Below are positions 53,258-60,772 of a stretch of DNA of 64,000 nucleotides, one piece after another. The notes beneath the pieces were generated by a model that saw nothing but the letters and a program-made list of their open reading frames with translations, made no database searches and was not told the DNA's origin. The stretch is from Parabacteroides sp. (GTDB taxonomy: Bacteria; Bacteroidota; Bacteroidia; Bacteroidales; Tannerellaceae), in the NCBI GenBank assembly GCA_019417325.1, contig DXVO01000023.1, positions 310,001 through 374,000 on the forward strand, in the 5' to 3' direction. The position numbers and the translations under genes are program-made. Position 1 is the stretch's first letter, and the number at the start of each line of letters is the position of its first letter.

Positions 53258-53733
53258 TTCATTGCTTTTATTATTTTATGTAAATCCTTTAACCCCTCAG
53301 CACTTCCACTATAGCTGATCTTTTTAAACTTACCCCTCTCTTTTGTCTCAATATATAAGTCAACTTTGGCCGTCTTTTCCTTTAATGAGCCTTTACAAAG
53401 ATCATATATGTAATTAGATAGCAGATTTAATGAGATGGAAATAATTGTTGGATTTTCTGCTATTAGTGAAAGACTTAGAAATATAGCAGGTAAATATATA
53501 TCTGCACTTTTTCTACTTCGGTAGAGTTCAGTATCAACTCCTAAGACTGAAATGTCAACATTCTCCTGCTTGAAGATCTTGCTCAAGTCAAGCATGCTAT
53601 CTGTAAATATAAACTCATCCTTCTGTTTTGCAGTATCAATGTTTTCCGGGAAAAAAGTCAATGCATCGGGCAGACTTAGTTCTAACTCATCTAGTTTTGT
53701 CGACAAATTTACATCCTCAATCTTATAGTCCAT
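53254..53733 (-). CDS. Small protein of unknown function, partner of the coiled-coil protein
   Basis: The 159-residue acidic protein has a central hydrophobic stretch (I-Y-L-P-A-I-F-L-S-L-S-L-I-A) and a C-terminal beta segment (K-V-D-L-Y-I-E-T). I do not recognise a family. It overlaps the next gene by 4 bp (ATGA), so the two products probably act together. Position beside integrases fits an accessory or defence module. Confidence 0.6.
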   Translation of the reverse strand: MDYKIEDVNLSTKLDELELSLPDALTFFPENIDTAKQKDEFIFTDSMLDLSKIFKQENVDISVLGVDTELYRSRKSADIYLPAIFLSLSLIAENPTIISISLNLLSNYIYDLCKGSLKEKTAKVDLYIETKERGKFKKISYSGSAEGLKDLHKIIKAMK

Positions 53734-53832
53734 ATTTCGAGTTTTTATATTACCATAAAGTAACAGGTTCGTATATCAAACAAAAGTACTAAATATTTGG
53801 GATACAACATGATTAAGAACATAGAAACCTCA

Positions 53833-54195
53833 CTAATTGAGAGAGATACTATCACTATTCCAGCATACAAAAGTTTGTATTTCCGACATTTTTATAGCCA
53901 CTTTCCTTATCAGCCACCTCCGGAACAAGTCTGCATTATGCGATCTGATACGAAAAGCAACGGCAATAATCATTTCTAAGCCGTAATAATCCGGGTAAAC
54001 CTGCGAACCACCGCTGGCACAGCTCATGGAGTAGTCACCCTCGGTAACGCCTGACTTTTCTATGGCCCGGATATGCCGCTTTGCCGTCTGATAGTAAATA
54101 CCAAACAGGTTGGCAATCTCGATAATGGTCATTCTTACGCTATCCGGCACGGTGACGATTCCGTTATCAGCTATCGCTATTATTTCTCTTTTCAT
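53833..54195 (-). CDS. HTH protein distantly like RhuM, element-associated
   Basis: The 120-residue protein has an N-terminal helix-turn-helix (I-I-E-I-A-N-L-F-G-I-Y-Y-Q-T-A-K-R-H-I-R) and a following Y-Y-G-L-E-M-I-I-A-V-A-F-R-I-R-S segment reminiscent of RhuM proteins. It lies 11 bp after the first integrase gene on the same strand and is probably co-transcribed. It could control integration. Confidence 0.6.
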   Translation of the reverse strand: MKREIIAIADNGIVTVPDSVRMTIIEIANLFGIYYQTAKRHIRAIEKSGVTEGDYSMSCASGGSQVYPDYYGLEMIIAVAFRIRSHNADLFRRWLIRKVAIKMSEIQTFVCWNSDSISLN

Positions 54196-54206
54196 TGGAT
54201 TACTCT

Positions 54207-55451
54207 TTATGGATTAATAGTTAATTCGTTATTGCTATTGCCACTGGCCTTTGACCTGGAACCTTTCTTATTTCTACGCTCCATCAGCTTATCCATATCT
54301 TCGGATATTTTCTGTTCCGTGATTTGCGCATAAACCTGTGTCGTGTTGATATTTGCATGCCCCATCATCTTGGCAATGCTCTCAATGGAAAGCCCCGCCG
54401 AAATCGCCAGCGTTCCGAATCCGTGGCGGGCGTGGTGGTAGGAGAGATTTTCTTTCAGTCCCAATAAAACTCCTATTTGATTTATCTCATACCAAATCCT
54501 ATCACGGACAGGCAAGGGAAATACAGGCTGGTTGTCGTCGGTAGTATTATAGAGCATGAGTATCTGTTCGGCTATCGGGTGCAGGGGGATAAAGGCTTCC
54601 ACGTTTGTTTTTACACGTTGTTTGCGGATATATAGCCTACCTTCTGCCGTTTTACCGATATGGTGAGGATAAAGGCGGTGCATATCCACATAGGCAAGCC
54701 CGGTCAGGCTCGAAAAGATAAAAGCCCTGCGAATCAGTTCTAACCGATTGTCAGGCATAGGGGTTTCCATCAGCCGCCTTAAATCGTCTTTGCTGATATG
54801 CTTGTGCTTGGGTGGTTCTTTCTTCTCGTACTTCACATCTTCAAGCGGATTGCACCTTAATATCTCTTGGTCAATAGCAATATAAATCAACCTGTTGAGC
54901 CATGTAATACACTTATTGATATAGCCAGCCCTGCGTTCTCCTACGGTTTTCAAAAAGATTTTGAACGATTCGCCGAACTCTTCAGTAATTTCCAAAAAGT
55001 CTATATCTTCCATTCCCTTTGAAAGAAGAAATTCCTGTAAGTTTCGCTGTGATATTCCCGATTGCCGGTAACTTGTTCTAGAATTTATCTCTATTGAACG
55101 AAGCCGCAAACGTTCCCGTTCCACTTCGCCAGCCTGTAATAGCATGGTTGGAGTAGAGTTTATGCCTATGATTGTATTTTTAAGCAGTTCGCTGCTGACT
55201 ACGCCCGTTTCTTTGAGGATATGCTCGTAGGTGTGTTCTACACGGTTACGAAACTCTGTCAGGCGGTTATTCTCCCTTTCTATCTTGATTACGCCTTTCT
55301 TGGCATTCCAATCGCTGGGCTGACAATAGATCCCTGTTGTAAGAACCGCTTGTTTGCCGTCGATACTGATTCGGCATAGAACGGCTGTCGTACCGTTTGT
55401 TTTCACTTTTGCCCGATTGATATAGAATAATTGTTTGAACGTACTTCTCAT
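54207..55451 (-). CDS. Tyrosine recombinase (integrase 2 of the element)
   Basis: The 414-residue recombinase has an arm-binding N-terminus, a SAM-like core domain (about 110-205) and a catalytic domain. Catalytic boxes are seen as S-L-T-G-L-A-Y-V-D-M, H-H-A-R-H, G-H-A-N-I and the tyrosine in T-T-Q-V-Y-A. All expected residues are present. It is 20 bp downstream of a second recombinase on the same strand, so the element may need both. Confidence 0.95.
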   Translation of the reverse strand: MRSTFKQLFYINRAKVKTNGTTAVLCRISIDGKQAVLTTGIYCQPSDWNAKKGVIKIERENNRLTEFRNRVEHTYEHILKETGVVSSELLKNTIIGINSTPTMLLQAGEVERERLRLRSIEINSRTSYRQSGISQRNLQEFLLSKGMEDIDFLEITEEFGESFKIFLKTVGERRAGYINKCITWLNRLIYIAIDQEILRCNPLEDVKYEKKEPPKHKHISKDDLRRLMETPMPDNRLELIRRAFIFSSLTGLAYVDMHRLYPHHIGKTAEGRLYIRKQRVKTNVEAFIPLHPIAEQILMLYNTTDDNQPVFPLPVRDRIWYEINQIGVLLGLKENLSYHHARHGFGTLAISAGLSIESIAKMMGHANINTTQVYAQITEQKISEDMDKLMERRNKKGSRSKASGNSNNELTINP

Positions 55452-55471
55452 TGTGATATAGTGTTAATGGG

Positions 55472-56701
55472 TTATAGAACTAATTTCAAATCGCTGGTTG
55501 CTTCAATGAACTTGTCCATGTCATCGAATAGCTTTTTCGGGGTAACACGGGCATAGACTTGTGTCGTTTTAATATTGCTGTGTCCAAGCATTCGACTGAT
55601 AGTTTCTATCGGCACGCCCTCTTCGAGCGTGATTAGACTGGCAAAGCTGTGTCTGCCTGAATGATAGGAGATTGGCTGTTTTATGTCCGACATAACTCGC
55701 AAGCCTCGCATATTGAATCCGACAACCTCTGGCGATTGTATTGGGAACAGGGTCTCTCTTTCTTCATCCTTGTATTTGTCAAGTAAAGCGATAGCTTCGG
55801 GCAACAGCTTGACACGGGCTTGAAAATCCGTTTTCTTCCTTCGGTATTTGAGCCAAAAGTTACCCTCTTCATCCGTAAACAAGTTCTCATTGGTAATGCG
55901 GACAACATCAGCATAAGAAACGCCGGTATAGCAGGCGAAGAGAAATAAATCCCTTGTGAGATTATGGGAACGGCGGTTTTCGGGAATTACAAAATCACGG
56001 ATTTTTTCAAAACTCTCCCTGCTTAATGCTTTCGGGGTGGTTTCTTTCTGTTTGGGAAGTTTATAATGGGCGAAATGAAACCTTTCGGAATGCCCCTCTT
56101 TGAATGCAATCTTACAGATTTTCTTAAGGATTGCCAGAAAATGGCGGACACCATCCGTTGCATATCCTAATTCTATCAAAACAAAGTCCTGATATTCACG
56201 AATGAACTGTTCGTTTAACTGACCGAAAGCAATATCCTTGGTCTTAAATTTCTTTTTAATGAACTTGCCTAACGAACGGTGAGTGTACACATAGGTACTC
56301 AACGTGGTAGGTGCAACGTCGACTCCGACACGGGCTTTCAGTTCATCCATATGTCGGCCAAGAAGAGCAAGCAGGGTTATTTGTGTTCCTATGCTCCCCT
56401 GAAACAAGTTCTTCACCGATTCCGCATCGAACGGTTTCTTGCGTTCCATTAGGCTGTCAAATGCCGAATGAACACCTAATAATAACTTGTCGATTTTCTG
56501 ATTAGTTTCTACCGCTTCACGGCTTTTGCCATCTAACCGGCTCTCTCGTGGATTCCATAAGGTCGGAGTACAGGATAGCTTACAACTGAATTGGGAAATA
56601 GAATTGTTTACAGTTACCCGACTCATGATCGGGGCCTTGCCCGATTTGTCCAAACTGCTTTTTTTCAGATAAAGTAACACCTTGAATTTTTCTACTTTCA
56701 T
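55472..56701 (-). CDS. Tyrosine recombinase (integrase 1 of the element)
   Basis: The 409-residue recombinase has the same domain layout and intact catalytic boxes (C-Y-T-G-V-S-Y-A-D-V, H-S-G-R-H, G-H-S-N-I, T-T-Q-V-Y-A). It is the gene closest to the right end of the element and reads inward. Its upstream 286 bp hold repeated GGTAAC-type motifs that may be arm sites. The pair is diverged in sequence, so it is not a recent duplication. Confidence 0.95.
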   Translation of the reverse strand: MKVEKFKVLLYLKKSSLDKSGKAPIMSRVTVNNSISQFSCKLSCTPTLWNPRESRLDGKSREAVETNQKIDKLLLGVHSAFDSLMERKKPFDAESVKNLFQGSIGTQITLLALLGRHMDELKARVGVDVAPTTLSTYVYTHRSLGKFIKKKFKTKDIAFGQLNEQFIREYQDFVLIELGYATDGVRHFLAILKKICKIAFKEGHSERFHFAHYKLPKQKETTPKALSRESFEKIRDFVIPENRRSHNLTRDLFLFACYTGVSYADVVRITNENLFTDEEGNFWLKYRRKKTDFQARVKLLPEAIALLDKYKDEERETLFPIQSPEVVGFNMRGLRVMSDIKQPISYHSGRHSFASLITLEEGVPIETISRMLGHSNIKTTQVYARVTPKKLFDDMDKFIEATSDLKLVL

Positions 56702-56987
56702 ACGCTTATATTTTTGTGGGCTTTGCCGTAGGCAAAGTTACCGGTTATATAAGCGTTCTTTGTTATGCAAAATACTGTGATTCACCACATAAGAAACAGA
56801 GCAAACTACTCATTTTCACACTTGGTTACCTATTCGCATTCCGGTAACTAACCGGCTAACGGTTTGGTAACTGAAATACTGCAATAATCCACAATCACTT
56901 GCTTCGTGTAAAATAGCAAATCAATTCATTCTAAACTGATTACGTTTCATCTGTATCATTCCGTTTTTGCTTGCTTTAGCCTATTTT
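56702..56987. other. Right-end region of the element with GGTTACC/GGTAAC repeats
   Basis: Related motifs occur near 56739 (gttaccggtta), about 56823 (ttggttacc), about 56842 (ccggtaactaaccgg) and about 56865 (ttggtaactg). Several are inverted relative to others. They sit between the outer integrase gene and the 11-bp repeat, where arm-type binding sites are expected. No gene is seen. Confidence 0.45.
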
Positions 56988-56998
56988 ACTCACGTAGC
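56988..56998 (+). repeat. Right 11-bp direct repeat of the nested element (att core)
   Basis: actcacgtagc, identical to 34555-34565. It encodes T-H-V-A of the integrase active site in both copies. Confidence 0.85.
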
Positions 56999-57152
56999 TC
57001 GCCATACATTCGCCACATATTTGATTAACAAAGACATTCCTATAGAAAGCGTTTCCCGCGCGATGGGACATAGTAATATCAAAATGACACAGCATTATGC
57101 AAAAATGTTAGGTAAAAAGGTTGTAGAAGATATGAGCAAACTATTGGAGTGA
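56988..57152 (+). pseudogene. Tyrosine integrase, C-terminal part, displaced by nested element
   Basis: The frame T-H-V-A-R-H-T-F-A-T continues with G-H-S-N-I and the nucleophile in T-Q-H-Y-A-K, then ends with M-S-K-L-L-E. It supplies exactly what the 33592 fragment lacks and joins it in frame at the shared repeat. It has no start of its own. Confidence 0.9.
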
Positions 57153-57224
57153 ATTAACTATACCTTAAAATATATCCATTTTCCACCTAATTATTATCTA
57201 TAAATGTTTATTTATATACCAAAA

Positions 57225-57252
57225 TTCCCTTGGCTAAAAATAGCCAAGGGAA
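57225..57252. terminator. Bidirectional terminator-like hairpin
   Basis: A perfect 12-bp stem (57225-57236 with 57241-57252) with a 4-nt loop lies between converging genes. The preceding four A serve as a T tail on the minus strand. Nothing else is seen in the 57153-57418 gap. Confidence 0.7.
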
Positions 57253-57418
57253 AACTTTAGAAATGAAGGTTTTGGTTATGGTTTTAAACTCACTCTATAA
57301 GAACAAGTTGAGTATCGTATAATCATCACCCCCAGTTGCAAACTTATAAGGACTTGCATAATCCGAGTATTTGTATTCCATTACAATTACTATGAATTTA
57401 TTTATTTCTCTGAAATTT

Positions 57419-58741
57419 TTAATCATCTATATCATCATAAGAAGATAGTATCCATTCCTTTTCATAAAAATAATGTGGTCCTGATATATCAAATTTTCGA
57501 GTAAATGTAGTATTTTCACCTAAAGGAAGTATACCTAGTGAAATATGTCCTCCTACACGCCAATATGCATTCATAGCTAGTTTATTATTATGAACTTCAT
57601 TTATAACAGATAGAGTAGACCCAACATAACCTCCTACTCCAACTGTTCCCAAATCAACACCATATAGACCAATAGTAGCATAAGGAACCAAACCTACCTC
57701 CGCTTTAAGTTCTAATGGAGAAAAAGACGGTTCATGGAAATGAAAGTCCGAATTAGATTTAGCATCTTTCCACCAATCACCATCATAATATGCACCACAT
57801 GAAAATGAAGCATTATAATCGAAGCCAAATTTTATATTGCCACCAGCTTCTAACGAAGCTTGTAATTCTACAGCAGGCCCATAAGAAACCACTACCGGTA
57901 CACAGTATATAAAGAATACAGAATAAAATTTGTCCTTATAAAGTGATGTTGTAAGTTCTTTACCTGTTTTCACACGGGCACTTAATTGCATAGGAACATG
58001 TGCATCTATATATCCATTGGCTGAGGCTTCAAAATATTTAAGACTAAACCAACTAAAATTGACATGAAGAACTGTTTCAATGCCCGCTTTTACATAACCA
58101 TCATTAAATCCAAACTCAAATTCAGCATCATCTGTCCCCAAAGAATAAGTTCCATCTAATGGAAAATTCATGCTATAATCCCATGAAGCTTTTGTTGTAG
58201 GATCATCTGAATTATATATTTTATATTCACCATCCTTAATTGCTACGATTCTATCAGGGTACAACGTGTTATTTCTCGTATCCAAATTAGGGAAAGCGCG
58301 GGTAGTAACAGCTGATTGGTCGATGAATCCATTCAGGTTCATTGCAACATCCAACTCTTCAAATAGGTTTTCTACAGATTTACGGGTGATATTAACTGAA
58401 TATTGATTTCCTGTAAGCTCTATATTATTTATTTCTCCAAAAACTACAGTTGTATCATCAAGAAATGTACTAATAATATTACCAGTTTTAAAACGTTCCA
58501 TATCGGTTCTTAATTCTACAAGCTGTTTATCAATTAATAGTTTATTTTCGTCATTAGAAGCTAATTTTACTTTACTAAAATCTGCATTTATTTCATTTTG
58601 TATCGCAAAGATACGAGTGGTATCTAATACTACTGAAAAAGATTGTTTTTCTTCATCATTAGTATTATTATGAAAATTATCTTTATTACAAGACATAAAT
58701 ATAAAGCAGATGAATAAAAAGTTAAGTATATTTTTTTGCAT
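57419..58741 (-). CDS. Surface lipoprotein of unknown function
   Basis: The 440-residue protein has a lipoprotein signal ending F-M-S-C (Cys18). A helical segment follows at about 50-110, then long glycine- and aromatic-rich beta segments (G-V-G-G-Y-V-G-S-T-L-S), which suggest a beta-rich or barrel-like structure. I recognise no family. It is AT-rich like its neighbour and lies between the integrase remnant and pflA, so it may be leftover cargo of the older element. Confidence 0.7.
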   Translation of the reverse strand: MQKNILNFLFICFIFMSCNKDNFHNNTNDEEKQSFSVVLDTTRIFAIQNEINADFSKVKLASNDENKLLIDKQLVELRTDMERFKTGNIISTFLDDTTVVFGEINNIELTGNQYSVNITRKSVENLFEELDVAMNLNGFIDQSAVTTRAFPNLDTRNNTLYPDRIVAIKDGEYKIYNSDDPTTKASWDYSMNFPLDGTYSLGTDDAEFEFGFNDGYVKAGIETVLHVNFSWFSLKYFEASANGYIDAHVPMQLSARVKTGKELTTSLYKDKFYSVFFIYCVPVVVSYGPAVELQASLEAGGNIKFGFDYNASFSCGAYYDGDWWKDAKSNSDFHFHEPSFSPLELKAEVGLVPYATIGLYGVDLGTVGVGGYVGSTLSVINEVHNNKLAMNAYWRVGGHISLGILPLGENTTFTRKFDISGPHYFYEKEWILSSYDDIDD

Positions 58742-58821
58742 GGCCTTATTTTTCTTCGTTGTTAATAGTATTAATTTTTATTGCATTATTTTAGTATATA
58801 ACATTTTATTTCACCCTGATT

Positions 58822-59859
58822 TTATTCTTGAATACAGCGCGTATAAACATAATTGTTATTTACAATATTCAATAAATAATGCTCCATGTGATCGGTATTT
58901 ACATTTATCTTTACTACAGCCACTCTATATCCAAATCTTTCATCTATTGTAGATGACCAATAGTAAGTTATATCACCTTGATCATGAACCTCCCAATCAT
59001 CATCCTCATAAAGAGGAAGTATAAGTGTTTCTGAAAACAATCCGGTTTTCAGAGAAAGGTACGGTATAGGTTGTAGAAACCAATGAATAGAATGATACCA
59101 ATAATTAAATTCATATGTACCAATGGAGTACCATTCATCTTTAGTAGGTACACGCCAACCTGCAGGACAAGGGTCCGAATATGATTTTGCAGGGGTTTCT
59201 AATGTACCTCTATTCCAAGGATTCGATTCTTCGGGTTTTATATACTCATATCCATCAGAACCATGTCCAGTTATAGCTGTTGCGCCAATATTTATAGGGG
59301 CCCAATATTTTTCATTTAAATATACCGGACTAAATTTTGTATTATCATATTTTGGACGATACTCAAATGTTATAGTATCCTTTACCTGGCCTGACTCATC
59401 TTTCAGAATCATATGAATATCCAAAGGAACTTGCCTTTCTTCTATTTGAGAAGGTATGGACGTTATTGTTACATCGGATACGTAATTATAGGTTGCATTA
59501 CTGGCATCTATTGTTCCATTATAAGTTGATGTTATATCCACTTTTGGCATCTTTCCTTCCACAGAAAGTCCTTTATTGTCATACTCATAAACAAATTCAA
59601 CTATAGGCTTCTGCATGGATTTAACTTTAAAAGTCAAACTGTCAACACCCAAGGCATTACCTGTTACTGTATCAGTCAACAAAATTGTTTGAGCTTCTTC
59701 ATTCCAGGATGCTTCCGAATCCGAAGATGATAAATCAAAATCATACAATAGGACATCTTGCACATTGGGGCTTAGCTCATTTTGATTTTCAATTTCATGT
59801 TTATCACATGACGCAAGTAACACGATAACTACTATTGACACTAATGATAATTTTTTCAT
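58822..59859 (-). CDS. Surface lipoprotein with FISUMP-type domain
   Basis: The 345-residue protein has lipobox L-L-A-S-C (Cys19) and an N-terminal beta region (about 30-185). The C-terminal Fibrobacter-succinogenes-major-domain part shows C-P-A-G-W-R-V-P-T-K-D-E-W, Y-Y-W-S-S-T and Y-V-Y-T-R-C. Such domains are common in secreted Bacteroidetes proteins; their ligands are mostly unknown. It is 80 bp upstream of the preceding lipoprotein on the same strand. Confidence 0.8.
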   Translation of the reverse strand: MKKLSLVSIVVIVLLASCDKHEIENQNELSPNVQDVLLYDFDLSSSDSEASWNEEAQTILLTDTVTGNALGVDSLTFKVKSMQKPIVEFVYEYDNKGLSVEGKMPKVDITSTYNGTIDASNATYNYVSDVTITSIPSQIEERQVPLDIHMILKDESGQVKDTITFEYRPKYDNTKFSPVYLNEKYWAPINIGATAITGHGSDGYEYIKPEESNPWNRGTLETPAKSYSDPCPAGWRVPTKDEWYSIGTYEFNYWYHSIHWFLQPIPYLSLKTGLFSETLILPLYEDDDWEVHDQGDITYYWSSTIDERFGYRVAVVKINVNTDHMEHYLLNIVNNNYVYTRCIQE

Positions 59860-60029
59860 AAGATATAATTTAAAATTTTATTCATATTACATTGGTTTAA
59901 TTTGAAAGACAAATACACTCACTTTTACTGGCAGAACAGCATTAAAACATAAAAAACATTTGCTTTTACAGTAAGTGCTTTTTCTTTGGTGTGTCTGCCT
60001 CGTTATGAGCACTTATATTTTTCAACCGG

Positions 60030-60758
60030 TTAGTTTACTACTACCGTAGTGAAGTATTGTTTGAATACGTCTGTTGCTTTTTCAATCTGTTCGGGAGTGT
60101 TTTCTTTTAAATCTTTTATCTTGTATTCCTGCCCAATCATTTCATACTTGTGTATGCCCAGTGTATGATAAGGGAGTATTTCCACCTGTTGAATCATCTT
60201 ATATTTTCCGAAAGCTTCTCCCAATGCACGAATATCTTCTTCAAAATCGCTGTATCCGGGAAGTAGTACGTAGCGCAACCAGAAAGTTTTTTCATGTTCT
60301 TCCAACCATGCTGCCGTACGGATTGTCTGTTCATTGCTTCTTCCTGTCAATGTCTGATGACGGGGTATATTGAATTCCTTTATATCTAACAACACAAGAT
60401 CTATTAATTCCAGTAATTTTTCTACATATTCATTCCAAATTCCTCCGTTACTGTCCAGGCAAACATGAATTCCTTTTTCTTTCAGACCAAGAATCAGTGG
60501 GACTAATGCTTTTGCTTGAAATAACGGCTCCCCCCCAGAGAATGTTACTCCCCCACGTTTTCCGAAAAAAGTTTTTTGATGCACTGCCATATAGACTATT
60601 TCTTCTATTGGAGTAGGCGTACCTCCCTTTTCTGCTATTGTATCTGGATTGGCACAATAGAGACAACGGAAATTACATCCTTGAAGAAAAACGACAAGCC
60701 GTAAGCCTGGTCCGTCTAATGTTCCCAGACTTTCATATGAATGTACATTTATCATCAT
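60030..60758 (-). CDS. pflA: Pyruvate formate-lyase activating enzyme (radical SAM)
   Basis: The enzyme uses a 4Fe-4S cluster and SAM to make the glycyl radical on PflB. It has 242 residues with the cluster motif G-C-N-F-R-C-L-Y-C near residue 30, T-F-S-G-G-E-P-L and D-S-N-G. It starts 14 bp after the pflB stop, forming the usual pflBA operon. It acts only under anaerobic conditions. Confidence 0.96.
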   Translation of the reverse strand: MMINVHSYESLGTLDGPGLRLVVFLQGCNFRCLYCANPDTIAEKGGTPTPIEEIVYMAVHQKTFFGKRGGVTFSGGEPLFQAKALVPLILGLKEKGIHVCLDSNGGIWNEYVEKLLELIDLVLLDIKEFNIPRHQTLTGRSNEQTIRTAAWLEEHEKTFWLRYVLLPGYSDFEEDIRALGEAFGKYKMIQQVEILPYHTLGIHKYEMIGQEYKIKDLKENTPEQIEKATDVFKQYFTTVVVN

Positions 60759-60772
60759 ATCAAGATCATATA

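Larger units (their letters stand above)
34566..56998. mobile_element. Nested integrative element, about 22.4 kb
   Basis: The ends are set by the 11-bp direct repeat and by the two halves of the interrupted integrase, which join in frame when the element and one repeat copy are removed. It carries its own pair of tyrosine recombinases at the right end, two HTH excisionase-like genes, RteC, a Mob accessory protein, DUF3408 and an inverted-repeat-rich oriT-like region. The left 14 kb is metabolic and redox cargo under AraC-type control. No relaxase, coupling protein or Tra genes are visible, so it is mobilizable in trans at best. Confidence 0.85.

Noticed and set aside
57325..57340. cccccag sequence resembling the tRNA-Ser 3' end, possible far att site of the older element
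   Set aside because: The match is only about eight bases and lacks the rest of the tRNA end, so chance is likely.
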